7,180 nucleotides of DNA from Elusimicrobia bacterium RIFOXYB2_FULL_49_7 (GTDB lineage Bacteria; Fibrobacterota; OXYB2-FULL-49-7). Both the position numbers and the translations under genes were made by a program. Shown here one piece after another: positions 1 to 5,510 of the stretch (positions are counted from its first letter, which is position 1; every line of letters begins with the position of its first letter). The notes under the pieces are model-generated. The model saw nothing but the letters and a program-made list of their open reading frames with translations, was not told where the DNA came from and did not search any database. The DNA lies in contig MGVN01000137.1 in NCBI GenBank assembly GCA_001800515.1, forward strand, positions 5,082 to 12,261, given 5' to 3'.

Positions 1-662
1 GCCACTTTTTCCTTCGCCTGGAAACGTACCGGAAGGATTATTTCGACCGCGTCATTCGGGACCCGAACCCGGCCCTTGATTACACGAACAACGGCATCAG
101 GAAAGCCTACGGGCTCGACGTGTTCGTGCAGAAAAAGATCGCAGAGAAATGGGACGGCTGGTTTACCTATTCGTATCTTTACGCGAAGGACAGGATAGAA
201 CAGAGGAACAACCCGTACAATTACGCGGGCGCGAGCGCGCTCGACTACCTGGAACCTGTGGGCGAATGGTATCCGTTCGCCAAGGAGCGCATGCACTCCA
301 TGGCGCTCGTGGGAAATTACGAATTCAACCCAAAATGGAAGCTTGCCGCCACCTGGCGTTTCTCGTCGGGCACACCCTATACCGACATCGTCGGGGCTTC
401 ACAGTACGGCACGGTGTATGTGCCCATCTTCGCAAAATTCCAGGACCTGCGCATGCCTGATTACCAGAGGCTCGACGTAAAGCTCACCATGCCATTCTTC
501 GATATGGAGAATACGGAATTCTACTTCCAGGTCATCAACCTGCTCGATCATAAAAATATCGACCGGTTCTATTACAGCAGGGACTACTCAAAAAAATATG
601 ACACCAGCATGCTGACACTCATCCCCATCGCTGGGCTGAAATACTATTTTTCTTCAAAATAA
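1..662 (+). CDS. TonB-dependent outer-membrane receptor, C-terminal part (5' end outside window)
   Basis: The reading frame is already open at base 3 and runs to TAA at 660-662, giving the last 219 residues of a larger protein. What is visible is beta-barrel sequence: alternating aromatic and polar residues, a GWFTYSYLYAKD strand, the SGTPYTDIVG motif typical of late strands in these receptors, then RLDVKLTMPFF and a final strand block with VINLLDHKNIDRFYY. The end, GLKYYFSSK, resembles a terminal outer-membrane strand, although it finishes SSK rather than on the usual aromatic residue. Family knowledge: such receptors bind a scarce substrate at the cell surface and import it using energy delivered by TonB. 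The plug domain and TonB box lie upstream and cannot be seen, so the substrate is unknown. The gene is 18 bases ahead of exbB and is probably co-transcribed with the whole energiser set. Confidence 0.85.
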   Translation, partial: HFFLRLETYRKDYFDRVIRDPNPALDYTNNGIRKAYGLDVFVQKKIAEKWDGWFTYSYLYAKDRIEQRNNPYNYAGASALDYLEPVGEWYPFAKERMHSMALVGNYEFNPKWKLAATWRFSSGTPYTDIVGASQYGTVYVPIFAKFQDLRMPDYQRLDVKLTMPFFDMENTEFYFQVINLLDHKNIDRFYYSRDYSKKYDTSMLTLIPIAGLKYYFSSK

Positions 663-680
663 TCTGCGGAGGTTCAATCA

Positions 681-1313
681 ATGTTCTACGGGTATTCACT
701 CATCGAGTTTTTCAATCTTGGCGGCGTGTTCATGTGGCCGCTCCTGGTGTTCTCCATTATCGGCGTGGCATTCATTGCCGAGCGCGCCTGGCAGTTCTCG
801 CACGTAGACCTGAAACCATGCGATAACGTTGAAAAGATGTTCGCCCTGTTAAAAGCAAAAGATGCCGCCGGCGCCAGGCAGGCATTAAACGACGCCCCTG
901 GAAAGTATGTTTCCGGCGTGCTCAGCGTCGGGCTCGATATGATGAACCAGGACATCGCGCGCATGGAAAAATCCATGGCGGCAAATACCACCATAAAGGT
1001 AAACACGCTCGAAAAAGGTCTCAATACTCTCGTAGTGCTCAGCAACCTTGCGCCGCTTACGGGCTTTCTCGGCACCGTGTCCGGCATGATCGGCGCGTTC
1101 AAATCGATCGCAGCGACCGACGAAGTGTCTGCCCAGCTCGTCGCCTCCGGGATCTATGAAGCGCTCATCACCACGGTCGCGGGGCTCGTGATCGCTATCA
1201 TCGTGGTAAGCGCGCACAACATCTTCACCCACAAGATCGACAATTTCATTTCCGATTCCGAGCGGCTTTCAAACGAGCTGGTGGAGACGCTGGTAGAACA
1301 GAAACTAAAATAA
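681..1313 (+). CDS. exbB: ExbB/TolQ/MotA-family proton channel subunit
   Basis: This 210-residue inner-membrane protein is the proton-channel scaffold of a TonB energiser. Three hydrophobic segments fit the ExbB topology: about residues 15-34, 116-140 and 158-182, with a charged cytoplasmic stretch between the first two. The second contains the family signature LTGFLGTVSGMIGAF and the third IYEALITTVAGLVIAIIV, the conserved threonine-rich pore helix. Length is close to short ExbB proteins; TolQ is similar in fold, but the neighbouring exbD, tonB and receptor genes favour ExbB. The ATG at 681 follows a CGGAGG ribosome binding site at 667-672 with 8-base spacing. The gene sits 18 bases after the receptor and 27 bases before the first exbD, so it is inferred to be the second gene of the visible operon. 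Confidence 0.93.
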   Translation: MFYGYSLIEFFNLGGVFMWPLLVFSIIGVAFIAERAWQFSHVDLKPCDNVEKMFALLKAKDAAGARQALNDAPGKYVSGVLSVGLDMMNQDIARMEKSMAANTTIKVNTLEKGLNTLVVLSNLAPLTGFLGTVSGMIGAFKSIAATDEVSAQLVASGIYEALITTVAGLVIAIIVVSAHNIFTHKIDNFISDSERLSNELVETLVEQKLK

Positions 1314-1340
1314 GCGCAGTACAGCACGGAGAGCCTTTTT

Positions 1341-1772
1341 ATGATTAAGTCACGGAGACGAAACGCAGCTATACCGATGGCATCGATGTCGGATATCGCG
1401 TTCCTTCTCATCATCTTCTTTATAACTTCAATGTCGTTCCTCTACCGCCAGGGGTTGAAACTTTCTCTTCCCAAACGAGACGCTGCCCCTGTGGTAATGC
1501 CTGCCAGCAGCATCCTTACCCTGGCGCTCGACAGTAAAGGTGCCCTTACGAAAAATGGCAAGCCGGTCTCCCTGTCCGGCATCGACCTGCAGAAAGAATC
1601 CGCAGCCATCATCAGGGTGGATCCCGCATGCCCGTACAAATATCTCGTGGCGCTCATTGAAGCACTGCAGCAGCACGATATCACGAAGATCTCGGTCAAA
1701 CCGCTCGTGCTCTCTTTTAACCACGCGGAAGACCGTTACTACGCGTTCAGGCAAGAGGGAAAAACAACATGA
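1341..1772 (+). CDS. exbD: ExbD/TolR-family energiser subunit, copy 1
   Basis: This 143-residue protein has a short basic cytoplasmic N-terminus (KSRRRN), one transmembrane helix at about residues 18-35 and a periplasmic domain. The helix begins MSDIAFLLIIFFI; Asp18 sits where ExbD proteins carry the essential protonatable aspartate. The periplasmic part includes LSLPKR just after the helix and the fold segment around residues 86-120. ExbD sits inside the ExbB pentamer and couples proton flow to TonB. A GGAG at 1328-1331 precedes the ATG by 9 bases. Its stop overlaps the start of the next gene (ATGA at 1769-1772). It is a divergent paralogue of that gene: the two share the helix pattern but little of the periplasmic sequence, so they may form a mixed ExbD dimer (inference). 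Confidence 0.92.
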   Translation: MIKSRRRNAAIPMASMSDIAFLLIIFFITSMSFLYRQGLKLSLPKRDAAPVVMPASSILTLALDSKGALTKNGKPVSLSGIDLQKESAAIIRVDPACPYKYLVALIEALQQHDITKISVKPLVLSFNHAEDRYYAFRQEGKTT

Positions 1773-2197
1773 TCTCCCTGAGACGCAGGAGAAAGATAGA
1801 TATCCCTGTTGTCGCGATGGCGGACATAGCGTTTTTGCTGCTTATTTTCCTCATGGTGACGAGCATGTCGTCGCCGGCAAAAAGCAAACAGCTTCAGCTC
1901 CCGCTAGTGCAGAGAGCGGAAAAGGTGAAGATGAAAAAGTCGCAGGATATTTTCATCGCCAAGGACGGAAGCTATTATTACGACAACAAACAGGCTTCGC
2001 TCGATCTTTTGGAAGAAAGATTTTCCGGGCTCTCGGAGGCCTCGAGAAACGCTATCGTGTTCATTCATGGCGACGAAGACACACCGTATCGCTTTATTGA
2101 TGGCGTGCTCCGGATGCTTCAGGACTGCCGCATCCAGCGGTGCGTGTTCGTAACGAAGAAACGGGACAACGGTAATCCCCCGCGGGAGTCCTTGTGA
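1769..2197 (+). CDS. exbD: ExbD/TolR-family energiser subunit, copy 2
   Basis: This second ExbD-type protein of 142 residues has a basic N-terminus (LRRRRK), one transmembrane helix at about residues 18-33 and a periplasmic domain. The helix carries the conserved MADIAFLLLIFLMV pattern with Asp19 as the expected proton-carrying residue. The periplasmic part contains LQLPLVQRAE after the helix and an IVFIHGDEDTPY segment near residues 96-107, typical of the ExbD fold. The ATG overlaps the previous stop by 4 bases, and an AGAGGGA at 1754-1760 lies 8 bases upstream. Its own TGA overlaps the GTG of tonB, so translation of exbD-exbD-tonB is likely coupled. Two cysteines (120 and 125) lie near the end of the periplasmic domain; a disulfide is possible but unproven. 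Confidence 0.91.
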   Translation: MISLRRRRKIDIPVVAMADIAFLLLIFLMVTSMSSPAKSKQLQLPLVQRAEKVKMKKSQDIFIAKDGSYYYDNKQASLDLLEERFSGLSEASRNAIVFIHGDEDTPYRFIDGVLRMLQDCRIQRCVFVTKKRDNGNPPRESL

Positions 2198-2769
2198 GAA
2201 AACCCGACGCCTTCACCGCAGCGCTCCTCTTCTCCACCGCGTTCCATTTTTCGTTCCTGCTCATCCCCGCGTTCCGCTCAATACAGGGCGACATAGACCC
2301 GCGCGATTACAAGATCGTGCAGCTTATGGACCTTGAGACTGCCCAGCCCCAGGCGCGCCCCGCGCCGAAGCCGGACGGCGACATCAGTGTCTCGAAGGAC
2401 AGCGCCTCGAACTTTGTCCCGCAGGAAAAACCGCAACCTGAACCGGAAACGAGCCAGGGCGACGGCCAATTCTCTCTCTACCTTCCCTTTTTCAAGGTGA
2501 TGAAGCTTCCGGAATTCATTACGCGTGTCAAGCCGGTGTATCCCGCAAAGGCAAAACTCCAGGGCGCGGAAAGCGAAGTCATCATTGAAGTGTACATTGA
2601 CGCAGAAGGAAGGCCGCGCAAAACACTTATCCTCAGAAGCGGCGGCGAGGAGTTCGACAAGGCTACCGCCGACGCGATCTCACAATCTTCTTTCAGCCCT
2701 GCTATTTCAAAAGAAGGAAAACCGGTCCCGGTGCGCGTGCGTATTCCCTTCAAATTTGAACTCGATTAA
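2194..2769 (+). CDS. tonB: TonB energy transducer
   Basis: This 191-residue protein has the three TonB parts in order. An N-terminal membrane anchor spans about residues 7-26 and contains S14 and H18 spaced as SxxxH, the spacing of the essential Ser and His in the E. coli TonB anchor. A Pro-rich, charged periplasmic linker covers about 50-88 (QPQARPAPKP, QPEPET). A C-terminal TonB domain covers about 105-191, starting RVKPVYPAKAK and including VYIDAEGRPRKT. It contacts the TonB box of the receptor and transmits energy from ExbB/ExbD. The linker is short compared with E. coli TonB. The start is GTG at 2194, overlapping the exbD stop (GTGA), with GGGAG at 2184-2188. No clear terminator follows; the next promoter begins 25 bases after the stop. 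Confidence 0.9.
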   Translation: MRKPDAFTAALLFSTAFHFSFLLIPAFRSIQGDIDPRDYKIVQLMDLETAQPQARPAPKPDGDISVSKDSASNFVPQEKPQPEPETSQGDGQFSLYLPFFKVMKLPEFITRVKPVYPAKAKLQGAESEVIIEVYIDAEGRPRKTLILRSGGEEFDKATADAISQSSFSPAISKEGKPVPVRVRIPFKFELD

Positions 2770-2794
2770 TACTCCGGCCCTACTCGACGGTGCC

Positions 2795-2823
2795 TTGACA
2801 AACCCCCCCCTGTTTACTATAAT
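2795..2823 (+). promoter_or_regulatory. Perfect-consensus sigma70 promoter for the ndk leader, with C8 spacer tract
   Basis: TTGACA at 2795-2800 and TATAAT at 2818-2823 are separated by exactly 17 bases, so both hexamers and the spacing match the sigma70 consensus. The start of transcription is expected near 2830, giving a leader of about 207 bases before ndk. The spacer holds a run of eight C at 2803-2810. Length changes in such a run would shift the spacer away from 17. The element lies just after tonB and is the only visible promoter for ndk and perhaps pckG. Confidence 0.85.
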
Positions 2824-2836
2824 TTACCGTTAATAA

Positions 2837-2953
2837 ATGAAGTTAAACCTCTTAGAAGGGTTCAGTCCCGCCTCAGCGGGACGCCGAAGGGAAACTAAGT
2901 TTCCCTCGGGGAGCCCCCCAATGATTTCTTTGAAATCAAGGCTTGGGGGCTGA
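2837..2953 (+). CDS. Possible 38-codon leader ORF inside the ndk leader (doubtful)
   Basis: An ATG at 2837 opens a 38-codon frame ending at TGA 2951-2953. It has no ribosome binding site and starts about 7 bases after the predicted transcription start, so it would have to be translated nearly leaderless. An internal in-frame ATG at 2921 has GGGGAG at 2908-2913, seven bases upstream, and would give the 10-residue peptide MISLKSRLGG. The predicted product is basic and low in complexity and is dictated by the inverted repeats that overlap it. I think it is more likely a by-product of the structured RNA than a real protein, but translation here would compete with folding. Confidence 0.12.
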   Translation: MKLNLLEGFSPASAGRRRETKFPSGSPPMISLKSRLGG

Positions 2954-2959
2954 ACAGAG
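2849..2959 (+). other. Predicted four-way-junction RNA fold in the ndk leader
   Basis: GTTCA at 2860-2864 can pair with TGAAC at 2951-2955, closing a junction with three arms. Arm 1 is GTCCCGC/GCGGGAC (2865-2871 with 2876-2882, loop CTCA). Arm 2 is 2884-2909: GGGAAAC/GTTTCCC with loop TAA, extended by CCG/CGG past one bulged A. Arm 3 is 2913-2950: GCCCCC/GGGGGC outside, TGATTTC/GAAATCA inside with loop TTT, and a 4-base bulge on the 3' side. Almost no bases are left unpaired at the junction. Below it, CTCT at 2849-2852 can pair with AGAG at 2956-2959 across a bulge TAGAAGG. Pairings were found by eye; no energy calculation was done. Confidence 0.45.
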
Positions 2960-2960
2960 C

Positions 2961-2990
2961 GTTCCGGTGTCTTACCTCTATAGCCGGAAC
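2961..2990 (+). other. Stem-loop 4 of the ndk leader
   Basis: GTTCCGG at 2961-2967 pairs perfectly with CCGGAAC at 2984-2990 around a 16-base loop. It is the only leader hairpin with a large loop. The CCGGAAC arm is followed by TCTTCGG, whose CGG could compete for CCG, so a switch between alternative pairings is conceivable. Confidence 0.5.
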
Positions 2991-2996
2991 TCTTCG

Positions 2997-3013
2997 GCTC
3001 CGCAAAGCGGAGC
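2997..3013 (+). other. Stem-loop 5 of the ndk leader, next to the ribosome binding site
   Basis: GCTCCGC at 2997-3003 pairs perfectly with GCGGAGC at 3007-3013 with a three-base AAA loop. It ends 8 bases before the AAGGAG ribosome binding site at 3022-3027, so it does not cover that site itself. It could hold the site open or block upstream bases from pairing with it. Confidence 0.6.
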
Positions 3014-3036
3014 GCGACATAAAGGAGAAATTCACC

Positions 3037-3567
3037 ATGCCGAACAGCGATACGAAGAATTGCGAGCAGCTTCTCGTCCTTATTAAGCCCGATGGCCTCA
3101 AGAAATCGCTCACCGGGAATATCCTCACGAAACTGTCCGAGGCGAAGCTCGTCATCATCGGCGCGAAGGTCGTGAAGGTGAGCGAACAGCTTGCCGCAGA
3201 GCACTACAAGCAGCTCAAAGATAAGCCGTTCTTCGGCGAGCTTGTCCGCTACATAAAGGGAGAAATTCACGGCGAAAAATATAACAGGATCCTCGCGCTC
3301 GTCTATCAGGGCGAAGACGCGATCAAGAAGCTGAGAACGATCGCCGGTGCGACGAATCCCGAAGAAGCAGACCCGGTTTCGATCCGCGGCGCTTATGGAC
3401 GTATCACCACCAAAGGCGTGTACGAGAATGTGATCCACTGTTCGTCCGATCCCGCAGAAGCCGAACGCGAGATCAAGCTCTGGTTCCAGCCCGAAGAGAT
3501 CATCGGTTCACCGTACCCCACGAAAAAAGTAACCCTGGAAAAAGTAGAAGAAATCACCTGGGCCTAA
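3037..3567 (+). CDS. ndk: Nucleoside-diphosphate kinase, with C-terminal extension
   Basis: Nucleoside-diphosphate kinase moves the gamma phosphate between NTPs and NDPs through a phosphohistidine in the cytoplasm. Family marks are visible in order: LVLIKPDGL (residues 13-21), HYKQLKDKPFF (56-66), the nucleotide-binding stretch IAGATNPEEADPVSIRGAYG (102-121) and NVIHCSSDPAEAEREI (131-146). His134 is the predicted phosphorylated residue; Ser136 and Glu145 keep the spacing of its usual partners. The motif reads HCSSD where most members have HGSDS. The protein has 176 residues against about 140-150 for typical bacterial NDK, with an extra tail from about residue 151. AAGGAG at 3022-3027 lies 9 bases before the ATG. 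It has its own strong promoter and a structured leader, and is followed by pckG, whose GTP/GDP it can recycle. Confidence 0.92.
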   Translation: MPNSDTKNCEQLLVLIKPDGLKKSLTGNILTKLSEAKLVIIGAKVVKVSEQLAAEHYKQLKDKPFFGELVRYIKGEIHGEKYNRILALVYQGEDAIKKLRTIAGATNPEEADPVSIRGAYGRITTKGVYENVIHCSSDPAEAEREIKLWFQPEEIIGSPYPTKKVTLEKVEEITWA

Positions 3568-3592
3568 CACAGGCTTGGGAGGGGTTACTGTC

Positions 3593-3633
3593 AGGGGCTA
3601 GGGGACTATGCTTCATAGTCGCCTGGCTCTTTT
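3593..3633 (+). terminator. Long hairpin with short T-run between ndk and pckG (terminator or attenuator)
   Basis: GACTATG at 3604-3610 and CATAGTC at 3614-3620 form a perfect 7-bp stem with loop CTT. Past one G-G mismatch (3603/3621) the stem continues with 3593-3602 against 3622-3631, including three G-T wobbles, giving about 17 pairs in all. TTTT at 3630-3633 closes the hairpin, followed by an AT-rich stretch (CATATATATATAAGG). The T-run is short and partly used in the stem, so this may be a weak terminator allowing some read-through into pckG. No good promoter lies between it and pckG: the TATATA run at 3635-3646 has no matching -35 element. Confidence 0.6.
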
Positions 3634-3665
3634 CATATATATATAAGGTGCATAAGGAGCAATGA

Positions 3666-5435
3666 ATGGCTACGCACGTAGAAAAATGGGTACAGCAGCA
3701 GGCTGAACTGACAAAACCGGATTCAATATACTGGATGGACGGCTCTGAAGAAGAAGCCCGCCGCCTGATCGCCATCGGCATTGAAAAAGAAAAGATCGCC
3801 GGGCACCCCACGTTCACCAAGCTCAACGACAGCATATTTCCCAACTCATTCTTCCATCGCTCGCACCCCACTGACGTAGCGCGTACCGAACATCTTACCT
3901 ACGTATGCATTCCCAATAAAGAAGAAGCCGGGCCCAATAATAACTGGATGCTTCCTGAAGAAGGAAAGAAAAAAGTAACGCCCCTTTTTGACGGCTGTAT
4001 GCGCGGCAGGACGATGTACGTGATCCCCTACACCATGGGCAATCCGAAATCACCTTACGCGAAACCCTGCGTACAGGTCACGGATTCCGTGTACGTGGCG
4101 GTAAGCATGCGCATCATGACGCGCGTCGGCAAGGAAACGCTTGACCGCATAGGCGAGTCGGATTACTTCGTGAAAGGCCTGCATTCGATCGGCGACCTCA
4201 GCCCTGATCGCCGCTGGATCATGCATTTCCCGAAAGAAAACCTCGTCATGAGCATCGGTTCAGGATACGGCGGCAACGCGCTCCTCGGCAAAAAATGCTT
4301 TTCGCTCCGTATCGCGTCCTACCTCGGGCAGCAGGAAGGCTGGCTCGCGGAACATATGATCGTTATCGGCGTGGAAACCCCCGAAGGCAAAACGCATTAT
4401 TTCCTCGGCGCGTTCCCGTCCGCATGCGGAAAAACGAACCTCGCGCTCCTCGACCCCACGCTCAAAGGCTACAAGGTCTGGGTGCTCGGCGACGATATCG
4501 CCTGGATCAACGTGGGCAAGGACGGCAGGCTCTATGCCATCAACCCGGAAAAGGGTTTCTTCGGCGTTGCGCCGGGAACCTCCAAGACCACAAACCCCAC
4601 GATGATCAAAACGCTCAAGAACAACAAGTATTTCCCCACGCTCTATACGAACACCGCGGTAGATAACGATACGAACACCCCCTGGTGGGAAGGCCTTACG
4701 GACAGCTATCCGAACAGCCTCACCGACTGGCAGGGAAAGCAGTATGATCCGAGTTCCGGCAAACCGGCGGCGCACCCCAACTCGCGCTTTACCGTGTCCG
4801 CCTACAACTGCCCGACGCTCTCGCCCGAGTTCGACAACCCCGAAGGCGTGCCGATCTCCGGTATCATTTTCGGCGGCAGACGCAAAACCACGCTCCCGCT
4901 CGTCTATGAAACCACCAGCTGGGATCACGGCGTCTTCTCCGCGTCGATCATGGGCTCCGAAACAACGACTGCCGCGCTCCACCAGGTCGGTGTTGTGCGC
5001 CGGGACCCGATGGCGATGCTCCCGTTCTGCGGCTACAACATGGGAGATTACTTCAAGCACTGGCTGAGCTTCAAGAACAGGGCATCGAACCTGCCGAAAA
5101 TATTCGTTGTGAACTGGTTCCGCAAAGACGAGAAAGGCGAGTTCATGTGGCCCGGGTTCAGGGAAAACTCCCGCGTCATTAAGTGGATGATCGAAAGAAT
5201 CGAACAGAAGGTTGACACTGAAACGACCCCCCTTGGCCTCCTGCCGAAACAGGAAGACTTTGATCTCAACGGCCTCGACATCAAGAAAGAAACCATGCAG
5301 AAACTGTTCGCTATCGACCGCGAAGAATGGAAAAAGGAAATAGAGGATATCGAGACGTTTTACTCCCAGTACAGCGGCAAGATCCCTCAGGAGCTTCTGC
5401 AGCATCTTGACGATCTTAAGAAGAATTTCAAGTAA
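3666..5435 (+). CDS. pckG: Phosphoenolpyruvate carboxykinase (GTP)
   Basis: This enzyme interconverts oxaloacetate plus GTP with PEP, GDP and CO2: gluconeogenic in one direction, CO2-fixing and GTP-yielding in the other. The 589 residues are close to usual GTP-PEPCK length. Visible motifs: SMRIMTR (147-153) with the substrate-binding Arg149; YGGNALLGKKC (201-211) with active-site lysines; His230 in AEHM, a likely metal ligand; the P-loop FPSACGKTN (250-258) with the reactive Cys254 that marks the GTP class; LGDDIAW (274-280) with metal-binding Asp276/277; GGRR (403-406); and NWFRKDEKGEFMWPGF (483-498), the guanine-side region. The ATP-type enzyme lacks this Cys-containing P-loop. AAGGAG at 3654-3659 lies 6 bases before ATG 3666, favouring it over the out-of-frame ATG at 3662. 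It follows ndk by 98 bases, with a hairpin between. Confidence 0.96.
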   Translation: MATHVEKWVQQQAELTKPDSIYWMDGSEEEARRLIAIGIEKEKIAGHPTFTKLNDSIFPNSFFHRSHPTDVARTEHLTYVCIPNKEEAGPNNNWMLPEEGKKKVTPLFDGCMRGRTMYVIPYTMGNPKSPYAKPCVQVTDSVYVAVSMRIMTRVGKETLDRIGESDYFVKGLHSIGDLSPDRRWIMHFPKENLVMSIGSGYGGNALLGKKCFSLRIASYLGQQEGWLAEHMIVIGVETPEGKTHYFLGAFPSACGKTNLALLDPTLKGYKVWVLGDDIAWINVGKDGRLYAINPEKGFFGVAPGTSKTTNPTMIKTLKNNKYFPTLYTNTAVDNDTNTPWWEGLTDSYPNSLTDWQGKQYDPSSGKPAAHPNSRFTVSAYNCPTLSPEFDNPEGVPISGIIFGGRRKTTLPLVYETTSWDHGVFSASIMGSETTTAALHQVGVVRRDPMAMLPFCGYNMGDYFKHWLSFKNRASNLPKIFVVNWFRKDEKGEFMWPGFRENSRVIKWMIERIEQKVDTETTPLGLLPKQEDFDLNGLDIKKETMQKLFAIDREEWKKEIEDIETFYSQYSGKIPQELLQHLDDLKKNFK

Positions 5436-5446
5436 TTGAGCCTCGC

Positions 5447-5475
5447 TTGAAATTTCCAGGGACAATTGGTATAAT
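5447..5475 (+). promoter_or_regulatory. Sigma70 promoter upstream of the DUF89 gene
   Basis: TTGAAA at 5447-5452 and TATAAT at 5470-5475 are 17 bases apart, one mismatch from full consensus. Transcription should start near 5482, about 80 bases ahead of the DUF89 start codon. The promoter begins 12 bases after the pckG stop and lies upstream of a strong terminator, so its transcript may be short unless the polymerase reads through. Confidence 0.75.
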
Positions 5476-5510
5476 AAGCAGAATTGATCAGCAGCACCTA
5501 TAGATTCCCC

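Larger units (their letters stand above)
2830..3036 (+). promoter_or_regulatory. Structured 5' leader of ndk (candidate regulatory RNA)
   Basis: Between the expected transcription start and the ndk ATG there are five separate stem-loops with perfect or near-perfect arms: 2865-2882, 2884-2909, 2912-2951, 2961-2990 and 2997-3013. The first three can be enclosed by further pairings to make a branched structure (see the entry at 2849-2959). After the last hairpin comes AAGGAG at 3022-3027, nine bases before the ATG, left unpaired. No T-tract follows any hairpin, so this is not a set of intrinsic terminators; control of translation or RNA stability is more likely if it regulates at all. I compared it by eye with glycine, SAM-I, ZTP and preQ1 riboswitches and T-boxes and saw no convincing match. 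It could also be a dispersed palindromic repeat rather than a riboregulator. Confidence 0.5.

Noticed and set aside
2860..2910. Resemblance of GCCGAAGGG and the surrounding hairpin to a glycine riboswitch, and of GGGTTCAGTCCC to a tRNA T-arm
   Set aside because: The glycine class needs flanking GGAGAG and CTCTCAGG blocks that are absent. The T-arm-like piece has a 6-base loop and no acceptor, D or anticodon arms around it.
2865..3013. CRISPR array or insertion sequence
   Set aside because: The hairpins differ in sequence and spacing, so there is no direct repeat with spacers. There is no transposase and no terminal inverted repeat with target duplication.
2830..3438. 202-codon open frame on the minus strand across the ndk leader and ndk
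   Set aside because: It is antisense to a clear ndk gene and crosses its inverted repeats; there is no family resemblance and it begins inside the catalytic region of ndk on the other strand.
3635..3647. TATATATATATAAG as a -10 box for pckG
   Set aside because: No -35-like hexamer or extended -10 TG lies at the right distance; the upstream bases are the arm of the hairpin. The run is better seen as an unpaired AT-rich stretch.
3662..3664. ATG at 3662 as the pckG start
   Set aside because: It is out of frame with pckG and only two bases from AAGGAG at 3654-3659; ATG 3666 is in frame and better spaced.
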